Assembly (NCBI GenBank): GCA_036489775.1
Contig: DASXFC010000082.1
Span: 113,761-177,760 of the forward strand
Direction of reading: 5' to 3'
Length of the DNA stretch: 64,000 nucleotides
Origin: Bog-473 sp036489775
GTDB lineage: Bacteria; Actinomycetota; Acidimicrobiia; Acidimicrobiales; RAAP-2
Made by a program: the position numbers and the translations under genes. Shown here piece by piece: positions 26,014 through 34,394 of the stretch (the stretch's first letter is position 1; the number at the start of each line of letters is the position of its first letter). The notes below the pieces were generated by a model, which saw only the letters and a program-made list of their open reading frames with translations, searched no databases and was not told the DNA's origin.

Positions 26014-26886
26014 ATGACTTCGCCCGATAGCAGTGAGCAGACGTCGGGGTTGCGCGACTACGTCGATTTTCTGCGGCGGCGGCGGCTGATCATCATCGTG
26101 GTCACTCTGGTGTTCGTGGTGCTCTGCCTGGCCTTTTGTGCAATAAGTACTCCCAAGTACACCGCGACGGCCAAGATGCTCCTCACGCCGACGATCTCAC
26201 CCACGTTGATCGAGGCCAACGGGGCTGCCAACACAGAACTCGTTGACGTCCCCTCGGATGTACAGATCATTGAGAGTTCGAGCGTCGCCAACTTGGTGGC
26301 GAAATCCATTCCGTCCGCGCCGGACGTCACCGCGGTACAGGTGGGCACGACAGATGTAGTGGACGTGCAGGTCTCGTCGAAGCATCCAGCGGTGGCAGCT
26401 GCGGCAGCCACCGCCTATGCGAAGGCGTACCTCAACTTCGAACAAAACCAAACAATCAACACGTTGACCGACGCGTTGACGCTGGTCCAGAAGCACATCA
26501 ACACCCTCCACATAGCGATTGTGAGTACCCAAAACCAGATCACGGCCGCCAGTCCCACGACCAACACTGCGGCGCTCCAGTCAGAGCTGGCGACGTTGAA
26601 TTCGGAGAACACCGCGCTGGACAACGAGGAGGCGAACTACCAGTTCTACACTCAGAGCGGCGCGACCTCGAGTGGTCAGATCCTCTCGCCCGCGGCGGTC
26701 CCGACCAAGGCGTCGTCACCCAAGACCCTCGAGTGGACCTTCATCGCACTCATCCTCGGACTCGTCGTTGGCCTCGGCTTGGCTCTGCTGGTCGAGAACC
26801 TCCGGCCAACGCCGTCGCGGCGGCTGAGTGGTTCTCCGGGTGCCGACGACATCGACCGGCGACCGAGGCGGGTGCAGTCCGCCTGA
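26014..26886 (+). CDS. Wzz-like polysaccharide chain-length / co-polymerase protein
   Basis: 290 residues from ATG 26014, with TACATT 7 bases upstream; an in-frame TTG at 26008 is less likely. Layout is typical of the Wzz family: a short cytosolic N-terminus (LRDYVDFLRRRRL), a membrane helix at about 25-48, an outer domain with STPKYTATAKMLLTP and a coiled-coil-like middle (about 150-215), a second helix at about 245-270, and a basic tail. No cytosolic tyrosine kinase domain is attached and none is encoded nearby. It should control chain length together with the polymerase at 6015. Confidence 0.88.
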   Translation: MTSPDSSEQTSGLRDYVDFLRRRRLIIIVVTLVFVVLCLAFCAISTPKYTATAKMLLTPTISPTLIEANGAANTELVDVPSDVQIIESSSVANLVAKSIPSAPDVTAVQVGTTDVVDVQVSSKHPAVAAAAATAYAKAYLNFEQNQTINTLTDALTLVQKHINTLHIAIVSTQNQITAASPTTNTAALQSELATLNSENTALDNEEANYQFYTQSGATSSGQILSPAAVPTKASSPKTLEWTFIALILGLVVGLGLALLVENLRPTPSRRLSGSPGADDIDRRPRRVQSA

Positions 26887-26915
26887 GGGTGACGGCCTGA
26901 GCCAGACGGCGCGGC

Positions 26916-27458
26916 TCAGCAGCCGGTCTGCCAAACCATCGCCTTGGCCAGCGCGAACCACTCGTAGGTGATGCCGCCCAACCACTCCGTGATCCCGGAG
27001 GGCGGCACGGCGACCTCGACCAATTGTCCCGGATAGCAGCGCCCGATGCGCAACCGCGCCCTGGTCGCCTGCGTTGTGGGCATGACGACGATGATGCGGT
27101 GCCAGTGGTGCCGCCGGGCTAGGGCGGCGATGGCGCGTGCCTCGCCGCGCGTCGAGAGCGGGTTGGCCCGGAAGCACATGATGGTGACTTTGGCCGTCGA
27201 TGGAACGCATGAGAGCGATGGTTCGAGGGAGAAGACCAGCGTCGACGCGTATCCCTCCTCGGCCAGCTTCTCGCCGGCATGGACTGAGCTCAGTCCGAAC
27301 CCACCGAGCACCACGATGGCGTTCGAGCGCACCGGAGCGTTGAGATCGGGGTACACGAAGAGGCGCAGCGTCAGGGCAACGAAGGTCAGCACCACTGCCA
27401 CCACGACGGCGGCGATGATGCGTGACCGTCCGGACTTCAGTGCCACCACCGGCGACAT
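26916..27458 (-). CDS. YdcF/ElyC/SanA-family (DUF218) membrane protein
   Basis: 180 residues from ATG 27458; the frame extends to 27542 but would then overlap the GH3 gene's start. A membrane helix at about 14-36 is followed by NAIVVLGGFGLSS, the DUF218 opening strand, and by conserved charged residues in a Rossmann-like domain (STRGEARAIAALARRHHWHR, VVMPTTQATRARL). DUF218 proteins of the ElyC/SanA type act in envelope polysaccharide or lipid-carrier metabolism. It ends the polysaccharide block, convergent with the Wzz-like gene. Confidence 0.82.
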   Translation of the reverse strand: MSPVVALKSGRSRIIAAVVVAVVLTFVALTLRLFVYPDLNAPVRSNAIVVLGGFGLSSVHAGEKLAEEGYASTLVFSLEPSLSCVPSTAKVTIMCFRANPLSTRGEARAIAALARRHHWHRIIVVMPTTQATRARLRIGRCYPGQLVEVAVPPSGITEWLGGITYEWFALAKAMVWQTGC

Positions 27459-27530
27459 TGTGGCAGGTGGCCCCGCGGGCTCCGCCAATTGGTCGGCACG
27501 GGCGCAGCCGCTTCGTCGATACTTGGTGGC

Positions 27531-29990
27531 GTGACCACGCAAATCGACGACCTAATTGCGGCTATGACCCTCGATGAGAAGGCCAGCCTGACGGCCGGTG
27601 CCACCCTCTGGTACGTAGCCTCGATCCCCCGCCTGGGTATTCCGGCCCTCAAGGTGTCCGACGGACCTTCGGGTGTGCGGGGCGACAGCATGATCGGACG
27701 TCGCTCGCTGTCGCTCCCCTGTGGCACCGCAATCGGCTCGACCTGGAATCCGGAATTGGTGTCCCGCCTCGGTGATGTGTTGGCCGCCGAGGCGGCCGCC
27801 AAAAGTGTCAATGTCCTGCTGGGACCGACGGTGTGCATCATCCGCACCCCACTGGCCGGCCGGACCTTCGAGTCCTACTCAGAGGACCCGTTACTCACGG
27901 CACTCCTGGCCGTGGCTTACATCCAGGGCGTGCAGCGCGGAGGCGTGGCCTGCTGCATCAAGCACTTCGCCTGCAACGACCAGGAGTACGAGCGCATGAC
28001 CATCTCGGCCCAGGTCGATGAGCGCACCCTGCACGAGATCCATCTGGTCCCGTTCGAGGCCGCCGTGAGCGAAGCCAGCGTCTGGGCGCTCATGACCGCG
28101 TACAACAAGGTCAACGGCACCTACTGCGGCGAGCAGCCCGATCTGATCGGCCGAGTGCTGCGCGATCGCTGGGGCTTCGATGGCTTGGTCATGTCGGACT
28201 GGTTCGGCACCCACTCGACGGCGCCGGCCGTCCAGGCCGGCCTCGATCTCGAAATGCCCGGCCCGTCCGCGTGGTTGGGTCCGAGCTTGGCCGCCGCCGT
28301 GCGGGCCGGCGAAGTGGAAGAGGCAGTGGTCGATGGCCAGGTGCGCCACCTGCTCACCCTGATGGACCGGGTCGGGATCTTGGGCGGCGCCGCCGTGCAG
28401 GGTGCCAGTCCCGATGTGGTCGGCGTGGGGCGGGGGGCCGAACGCGAGACGAACGACACCTGGTCGCGCCAGGTGGCCCGTGAGGTGGCCACCGAGGGCA
28501 CCGTGTTGCTGGTCAATCGCCAGCTGCTCCCGGTCGATCCGGCAACGGTGCGCACCATCGCGGTGATCGGTCCCAACGCCGGCGCCCTGGCCATGGGTGG
28601 CGGCAGCTCGGAGGTCACCCCATACCGGCGGCGCCGGGTGGCCGACGCCCTGGCTGAACGGTTCCCGGCGGCCGAGGTGGTCTACGAGGAAGGGTGCCGG
28701 ATCACCAAGCACCTGCCCACGCTCGATCTGCGGTTGCTCGACGGGGAGGCCTACCAGGTCGAATACTTCGACAACGCCGAACGGGCCGGTGACCCCGTGA
28801 TCACCGAGCAGGCCTACAACGGGCGCATGGCGTGGGTCGGCTTGCCTCACTCCTCTCTGACCGAGGGCGGTTCCCACTCGGTGCGCGTCAGCGGCCGGTT
28901 CACGCCCGATGTCAGCGGGACCTGGCGCCTCGGACTGGAAAGCGCCGGCGCTGCCGAGCTGCGCATCGACGGCGAGCTGGTCATCGACAACTCCAGGCCC
29001 GAGCGCGGCACCGGCTTCTACGGGGCCGGCAGCACGTTGGTTGAGACCGACTACCCGTTCGAGGCCGGGACGGCCAGCGAGATCTCGATCGAGGTGTGGC
29101 CACGCAAGTCAGGCTGGCCCATTCTGGGGGCCCGGCTGGCTGCCGGCCGCCCCGAGGTGGCCAATTCCTTCGAGCGCGCCGTGGCGGCGGCCGCGGCGGC
29201 CGACCTGGCCGTGGTGGTGGTCGGGCTCAACAGCGAGTGGGAATCGGAGGGGTTCGATCGGCATGATCTGCGCCTGCCCGGCGAGCAGGACCGCCTGGTC
29301 GAGGCGGTGATCGCGGCCAACGATCGCACGGTGGTGGTAGTCAATGCCGGCTCCCCGGTCGATCTGCCCTGGGCCGAGCAGGCCGGTGCGGTCCTCATGT
29401 GCTGGTACCCGGGTGAGGAAGGCGCCGATGGGTTGGCCGACATCGTGGTCGGGGCGGCCGAACCGGGCGGACGGCTGCCCGTCACCTTCCCCTACACCGT
29501 GGGGGACGGAGCCACCGGCGAGTCGGCCCGGGCCTATCCGGGTACCGACGGCGAAGTGGTATACGAGGAAGGGGTCATGGTCGGTTACCGCCACTTCAAC
29601 ACTCTGGGCATCGAGCCCCGGTTCTGCTTCGGGTACGGCCTCTCCTACGGCGACTTCCACCACGGGGATGTGCACACCACCAGCCGTGGCATCGCCATGG
29701 AGGTCACCAACGTGGCCGCCCGTCGAGGCACCCTGGTCCTCCAGGTGTATCTGCGAGCGGTCGAACCCGAGGTGGTCCGGCCCGACCGCGAGCTCATCGG
29801 ATTCCGCAAGGTCGTCCTCGATCCGGAACAGACCGAGACGGTCGAGATCGAGCTGGACGCCTCGTCCTTCCGCTACTGGCACGTCGACGGGCACGCCTGG
29901 CGCACCGACCCGGGCCAGTACCAGCTCCTGATCGGCGCCTCGTCGCAGGACATCTGGGCCACCGCCGACATCAACGTGGGCGTCGACTGA
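27531..29990 (+). CDS. Glycoside hydrolase family 3 beta-glycosidase with PA14 domain
   Basis: 819 residues from GTG 27531, with GATACT 7 bases upstream. The order is the GH3 N-terminal TIM barrel with nucleophile Asp223 in VMSDWFG and the substrate segments KHFACNDQE and RTFESYSEDP; the C-terminal alpha/beta domain; a PA14 domain inserted within it (about 440-560, GTWRLGLESAGAAELRIDGE); and a fibronectin-III-like end. This is the bglX/bglB-type layout of about 800 residues. There is no signal peptide, so it is an intracellular beta-glucosidase or related exo-glycosidase. It may recycle oligosaccharides; a direct link to the exopolysaccharide is not shown. Confidence 0.93.
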   Translation: MTTQIDDLIAAMTLDEKASLTAGATLWYVASIPRLGIPALKVSDGPSGVRGDSMIGRRSLSLPCGTAIGSTWNPELVSRLGDVLAAEAAAKSVNVLLGPTVCIIRTPLAGRTFESYSEDPLLTALLAVAYIQGVQRGGVACCIKHFACNDQEYERMTISAQVDERTLHEIHLVPFEAAVSEASVWALMTAYNKVNGTYCGEQPDLIGRVLRDRWGFDGLVMSDWFGTHSTAPAVQAGLDLEMPGPSAWLGPSLAAAVRAGEVEEAVVDGQVRHLLTLMDRVGILGGAAVQGASPDVVGVGRGAERETNDTWSRQVAREVATEGTVLLVNRQLLPVDPATVRTIAVIGPNAGALAMGGGSSEVTPYRRRRVADALAERFPAAEVVYEEGCRITKHLPTLDLRLLDGEAYQVEYFDNAERAGDPVITEQAYNGRMAWVGLPHSSLTEGGSHSVRVSGRFTPDVSGTWRLGLESAGAAELRIDGELVIDNSRPERGTGFYGAGSTLVETDYPFEAGTASEISIEVWPRKSGWPILGARLAAGRPEVANSFERAVAAAAAADLAVVVVGLNSEWESEGFDRHDLRLPGEQDRLVEAVIAANDRTVVVVNAGSPVDLPWAEQAGAVLMCWYPGEEGADGLADIVVGAAEPGGRLPVTFPYTVGDGATGESARAYPGTDGEVVYEEGVMVGYRHFNTLGIEPRFCFGYGLSYGDFHHGDVHTTSRGIAMEVTNVAARRGTLVLQVYLRAVEPEVVRPDRELIGFRKVVLDPEQTETVEIELDASSFRYWHVDGHAWRTDPGQYQLLIGASSQDIWATADINVGVD

Positions 29991-30057
29991 CAAAGCGCAG
30001 CGGTGCCGTTGGATTAGAAGGAATCGACCAGATCCCCTGGTCGGGTCGCTGGGTTGG

Positions 30058-31548
30058 GTGGCCCCGGATCGTCGTCCTTACGCTTTGGCAGTGCCCAAAG
30101 TGACGACGGAGGGTCGGCGGGCATGGACATGGGAGTCGCTCCTGGTCGAACCCCGGCGGCCCGAGCTGATCCGCGAACAACCCAACGCGCACTGGTTCGC
30201 GGTGGGGGCGGTGTGCATCGGCGCGCTGATCGGCCAGCTCGACGCCTCCATCGTCACGGTGGCGCTGCCCACCCTCTCGAAGGCCTTCGGGGCATCGGTC
30301 GGCGCGGTCACCTGGGTCGGGCTGTCCTACTTGCTGGTGCTGGTGGCCACCGTCACCGCGTTGGGGCGCTTCGCCGACATGTGGGGACGCAAGCTTCTCT
30401 ACGTCTACGGCTTCGTGGTGTTCATCATTGCCTCGGCCGCCTGCGCCCTGGCCCCTGACCTGGCCCTGCTCTGCGTCTTCCGGGCCATCCAGGCCGTCGG
30501 GGCGGCCATGCTCCAGGCCAACAGCCTGGCCATCATCGTGCTCTGCGTGCCCCAGCGCTCTCTGGGCCGGGCCATCGGTCTCCAGGGAGCGGCCCAAGCG
30601 TCGGGTCTCGCCATCGGGCCGACGGTCGGCGGCGCGCTGTTGGCCGCCGGCGGTTGGCGCTGGATCTTCTTGGTCAACGTGCCCATCGGCGCGGTGGGCG
30701 CGGTGGCCGCCCTGATGCTGGTGCCGCGCTCGGTGAACCTGGCCGCCCGGGTGCGCTTCGACTGGCGCGGCCTCGGGCTGTTCTTCCCGACGGTGGTGGC
30801 GCTGCTCTCGGCCTTGTCGTTCGGCGCCACCGAAGGGTGGGGATCGCCGGTCATCGTGGGATGCTTCGCCGCCGCAGTGGTGCTCGGGGTGGTCTTCTTC
30901 CGGCAGGAACGACGGATCAGCGAGCCCATGTTCGACCTGGGGCTCTTCACCAACCGCCGCTTCACCATCGGCATTGCTAGCGCCCTCTGCTCGTACCTGG
31001 TCATGTTCGGCATCCTGCTGCTCCTGCCGTTCTACCTGGAAGGCGCGTTGGGACTGGGAGCCGGCCGGGCCGGCCTCGAGCTCATGGCCATGCCCCTGGC
31101 CTTCGGGGTGGTCGCCCCCTTCGCCGGACGGCTGGCCGACCGGATCGGGGCGCGACCGCTCACCGTGCTCGGCATGGCGCTGAGCGCGTTCGGCCTGTTC
31201 GGGGCCGGTCTGTGGCGGCCCGGCACCGCCTGGCTGGTCGTCCTGCTGGGCGTCATGGGCGTCGGTCTGGGCCTGTTCACCTCACCGAACAATGCGGCCG
31301 TGATGGGCGCGGCGCCCGATCAGCACGCCGGCATGGCTTCGGGGGTATTGAACATGAGCCGCGGCCTGGGCACCTCGCTCGGCCTGGCCGTCACCGGCCT
31401 GGTCTTCACGGTGGCCGGTGGGTCCAAGGCTCACGCCTTCACGGTCACCGCGGTCGTGCTGGGGGTGTTCGCGGTGCTGGCCGGAGTGTTGTCCGGACTG
31501 CGCGCCAACGGGTCGTTGGCCGACACGGCCCTGTCGTCGATCGAGTGA
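30058..31548 (+). CDS. MFS transporter, DHA2 (EmrB/QacA) type
   Basis: 496 residues from GTG 30058; GTG 30091 is an alternative start. About 14 membrane helices follow a soluble N-terminus of some 45 residues. Motif A-like GRFADMWGRK lies in the first half, and the DHA2 signature is ASIVTVALPTLSKAFG. A second loop motif is LADRIGARPLTVLG. DHA2 carriers export drugs, dyes or metabolites using the proton gradient. It is transcribed towards the amidohydrolase, with 6 bases between stops. The substrate is unknown. Confidence 0.9.
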   Translation: MAPDRRPYALAVPKVTTEGRRAWTWESLLVEPRRPELIREQPNAHWFAVGAVCIGALIGQLDASIVTVALPTLSKAFGASVGAVTWVGLSYLLVLVATVTALGRFADMWGRKLLYVYGFVVFIIASAACALAPDLALLCVFRAIQAVGAAMLQANSLAIIVLCVPQRSLGRAIGLQGAAQASGLAIGPTVGGALLAAGGWRWIFLVNVPIGAVGAVAALMLVPRSVNLAARVRFDWRGLGLFFPTVVALLSALSFGATEGWGSPVIVGCFAAAVVLGVVFFRQERRISEPMFDLGLFTNRRFTIGIASALCSYLVMFGILLLLPFYLEGALGLGAGRAGLELMAMPLAFGVVAPFAGRLADRIGARPLTVLGMALSAFGLFGAGLWRPGTAWLVVLLGVMGVGLGLFTSPNNAAVMGAAPDQHAGMASGVLNMSRGLGTSLGLAVTGLVFTVAGGSKAHAFTVTAVVLGVFAVLAGVLSGLRANGSLADTALSSIE

Positions 31549-31554
31549 CCAGGC

Positions 31555-32784
31555 TTAGACCCGGTGCAGCTCCAGCATCTTGATGGCGTTGCCGCGCAGG
31601 ATCTTGTAGGCCTGCTCGTCGGTCAGCCCGACGCACAGCTTCTCGATATAGGCCTCCGAGTGGGGCCAGGTGGAGTCGGTATGGGGATAGTCAGTCTCGA
31701 AGCAGATGTTGTCCTCCCCCACCTCTTCGAGTGAGCGCAGGCCGTGACGGTCGGCGGTGAAGCAGCCGAAGATGCGGCCGTAGTACTGGGTGGACGGCGG
31801 CACCGGGATGCGCTCCTTCGCGTGCATCCACGAGTCGTGCATTTCCCATACCGTGTCGGCTCGCTCAAGCACGTAGGGGATCCAGCCGATCTGCCCTTCC
31901 GAGTAGGCCAACTTGAGCTGGGGGAAGCGCAGCAGGTTGCCCGAGAAAAGCCAGTCGGCCATCGACCCCATGGCGTTGTTGAAGGCCAGGGTGCCCCCCA
32001 CGGCGGGGTGCGAGTCCGGCGCGGCGGCCGGGTTGGAGGAAGACGAGCCGACATGCATGCACACGGTGACGCCGTAGTCGTTGCAGACCTGGAAGAGGGG
32101 ATCCCAATAGTCAGTGTTGATCGAGGGCAGGCCCAGGCGGGTCGGGATCTCGGAGAAGGCGATGGCCCGGCAGCCCCGCTCGGCGTTGCGCTTGGTCTCG
32201 TCGGCCGCCAGCTGAGCGTCCCAGAGTGGAATGAGGCAGAGCGGGATGTTGACGCCGGCACTGGGCTGGCACCACTCCTCCACCATCCAGTCGTTGAAGG
32301 CCCGGACGCAGGCCAGCCCCAGCTCCTTGTCCTTGCCTTCGTGGAAGGTCTGGCCGCAAAAGCGAGGAAAGGTGGGGAAGGGCAGTGAGCCGTCGACGTA
32401 ATTGAGCTCGAGATCCTTGACCCGCTCGTCGCGGTCCCAGCAACCCTTGCGCATCTCGTCATAAGTGATGGCGGTCATCGTCATCTGGCTGCGGTCGAAG
32501 ATGATGTTGCCCTGGGCGTCGAGCGTGGTCGAGGACTGCGGGATGGCCACGAACTTCTTGTGCACGTAGATGAGGTCGTCGTCGTAATACCAGGCGCTGC
32601 CCCACTCGCCCTCGGGGTCTTCGACCATGTCGTACTTGGCCCCGGAGAGGTGCTTGAACGAACCCCAACGGCGCTCCTCAACCCTCGGCCCGCGCTCCCG
32701 CCACTTCTCGGGCAGCCAGGTCTGCCAGACGTGGCGCGGTTCGACCACATGGTCGTCAACGCTGATGATCTTGGGCAGTGCCAT
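31555..32784 (-). CDS. Amidohydrolase-2 family protein (ACMSD-like TIM barrel)
   Basis: 409 residues. The start VISVDDHVVEPRHVWQ-like N-terminus (IISVDDHVVEP) carries the first metal-site pattern. Later segments are GVTVCMHVGSSSSNPA, with the central metal-binding His, and ICFETDYPHTDSTWPHS, where ETDYPH holds the conserved Asp and His. The family includes decarboxylases and C-C or C-N hydrolases that act on aromatic or ring-cleavage substrates. It diverges from the Liv-type operon, and a 26-base perfect palindrome lies between their -10 boxes. That context suggests a joint role in uptake and breakdown of one compound class. Confidence 0.9.
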   Translation of the reverse strand: MALPKIISVDDHVVEPRHVWQTWLPEKWRERGPRVEERRWGSFKHLSGAKYDMVEDPEGEWGSAWYYDDDLIYVHKKFVAIPQSSTTLDAQGNIIFDRSQMTMTAITYDEMRKGCWDRDERVKDLELNYVDGSLPFPTFPRFCGQTFHEGKDKELGLACVRAFNDWMVEEWCQPSAGVNIPLCLIPLWDAQLAADETKRNAERGCRAIAFSEIPTRLGLPSINTDYWDPLFQVCNDYGVTVCMHVGSSSSNPAAAPDSHPAVGGTLAFNNAMGSMADWLFSGNLLRFPQLKLAYSEGQIGWIPYVLERADTVWEMHDSWMHAKERIPVPPSTQYYGRIFGCFTADRHGLRSLEEVGEDNICFETDYPHTDSTWPHSEAYIEKLCVGLTDEQAYKILRGNAIKMLELHRV

Positions 32785-32792
32785 AGTTATGA

Positions 32793-32836
32793 AGGGTACT
32801 GCGTTTCCTGACGCTGGCGTCAGGAAACAGGTAGGG
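32793..32836. promoter_or_regulatory. Divergent promoters around a perfect 12+2+12 palindrome
   Basis: GTTTCCTGACGC (32803-32814), TG, then GCGTCAGGAAAC (32817-32828) is a perfect inverted repeat, of the size bound by TetR-family dimers. On the minus strand TACCCT (32798-32793) is 8 bases before the amidohydrolase ATG. On the plus strand TAGGGT is at 32831-32836. The palindrome therefore fills the space between the two -10 boxes and would cover both -35 regions, so one regulator could switch both transcripts. The regulator gene is not adjacent. Confidence 0.75.
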
Positions 32837-32885
32837 TGCGACAGCAGGTCAGGGGCGGGTTTTCACAGATTGCGGGGGGCAAGAC

Positions 32886-34394
32886 GTGGGCAGACGATCA
32901 GCCGTACTCCTCTCATTGGCGGCCCTGGCGGTGGTGGCCACCTCGTGCGGCGCCCGGGTCGCCCCTTACCTGGGGGCGTCGGGGTCCACCACCAAGTACG
33001 AGCTCGTGCCCGCCTCCGGCGCCTCGACCACCACCTCGACGACCACAGCGGCATCCGGCTCGGTGGCGCCCGGCGGCGTCACCGGCACTGGAACCAATGG
33101 AGGAGGGTCGAGCGGCAGCAACGCCATCACCGGTGGGGCCACCTCGGGCGGCGCCACACCGGTCGCGGCCGCTCCCAGTTCGAGCGGATTCAACTTCGCC
33201 CCCGCCTCCGAAGCGGCTGACTGCAGCGGCAATACCGGCAACACGGCGTCGGGGCCCGGGGTCACCCCGACCTCGATCACCTTCGGCAACGTGAGCGGCC
33301 TGACCGGGCCGCTCACCGGCAGCTTCCCGCAGGGCTCGCAAGGTGTCCAGGCGCTCTTCAGTGCCATCAACGCGGCCGGCGGCATCTGTGGCCGCAGCCT
33401 CAACCTCGATGTGGAGGACGACCAGCAGAACGCTTCGGTCAACGAATCCGACGTGGAGAACCTGATCCCCAAGGTGCTGGCCCTCGTCGGCTCCACCTCC
33501 GATGCCGACAACGGCGGCGTGCCGGCCATGACTGCGGCCAACATCCCCGACGTCGGCTTCGCCATCAACTGTGACCGCTCCGAAGCGCCCGTCTACTGGT
33601 CGCCAGCCGGCGGCAGCTGCGACCAGCAGACCCCGGGTGGGCCGTACTACATCTCCGACGGCATCTTCGGGCTGGCCAAGCAGAGCGGCTACCTGCCAAC
33701 CAAGATGGCCTTCCTCTCGTACTCGATCGCCATCAGCGCCCAGGCGGCCGAGCAGTTCGAGTACGTCTACAAGGCCGAGGGGGGCACGGTCTGTTACAGC
33801 GACTTCGCCGTCTCGCCGGCCTCGGCCTCGCTCGAGTCCGATGTCGAGGCCATGCAGCAGAACGGCTGCAACGGCGTGCTCGACACCATGGACGTCACCG
33901 GCAACGCCAAGCTGCTCCAGGCCATGCAGCAGCAGTCGTACGTGCCGCCCTACGTGGCGGCCACCTTCGACGCCTACACGCCGGACATGATCACGGTGGC
34001 CGGCCAGTCGGCCGCCCAGGGCCTGACCGTAGGACTGCCCTTCATCCCGCTCAACGAGAACCAGACCATGGACCAGCTGTACCAGCAGCAGCTGGCCACC
34101 TACGAACCGGGCGACTCCCCCTCCGGCTTCGGCTTCCTGGCCTGGGAGGCGGCCCAGATGCTGATCTACGCGCTGATCCAGTCAGGCCATGATCCGACGC
34201 GAGCCTCCGTCGTCAAGGCCTTCGACTCGCTGACCGACTGGACCGGGGGCGGGGCGCTGGGCGGGTACACACCGAGCAGCCGGAGCGTCTACGACTGCGA
34301 CGTGGATGTCCAGATCAAGGGCACTGCCTTCGTGCGAAAGGCGCCAGCGTCCGGGCTGTTCTGTGGAGGCAAGGCCACCCAGGCCTCGTCATGA
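32886..34394 (+). CDS. Branched-chain amino-acid-type ABC substrate-binding lipoprotein
   Basis: 502 residues from GTG. A signal peptide ends in VVATSC, a lipobox whose Cys anchors the mature protein. A low-complexity Ser/Thr/Gly/Ala linker of about 85 residues separates the anchor from a type I periplasmic-binding-protein fold (TPTSITFGNVSGLTGPLTGS, ALVGSTSDADNGGVPAM, YVAATFDAYTPDM). Proteins of this LivJ family bind amino acids, amides, aromatic acids or short fatty acids. It opens a six-gene operon in which every adjacent pair overlaps. The ligand cannot be called; the divergent amidohydrolase hints at a catabolic substrate. Confidence 0.92.
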   Translation: MGRRSAVLLSLAALAVVATSCGARVAPYLGASGSTTKYELVPASGASTTTSTTTAASGSVAPGGVTGTGTNGGGSSGSNAITGGATSGGATPVAAAPSSSGFNFAPASEAADCSGNTGNTASGPGVTPTSITFGNVSGLTGPLTGSFPQGSQGVQALFSAINAAGGICGRSLNLDVEDDQQNASVNESDVENLIPKVLALVGSTSDADNGGVPAMTAANIPDVGFAINCDRSEAPVYWSPAGGSCDQQTPGGPYYISDGIFGLAKQSGYLPTKMAFLSYSIAISAQAAEQFEYVYKAEGGTVCYSDFAVSPASASLESDVEAMQQNGCNGVLDTMDVTGNAKLLQAMQQQSYVPPYVAATFDAYTPDMITVAGQSAAQGLTVGLPFIPLNENQTMDQLYQQQLATYEPGDSPSGFGFLAWEAAQMLIYALIQSGHDPTRASVVKAFDSLTDWTGGGALGGYTPSSRSVYDCDVDVQIKGTAFVRKAPASGLFCGGKATQASS

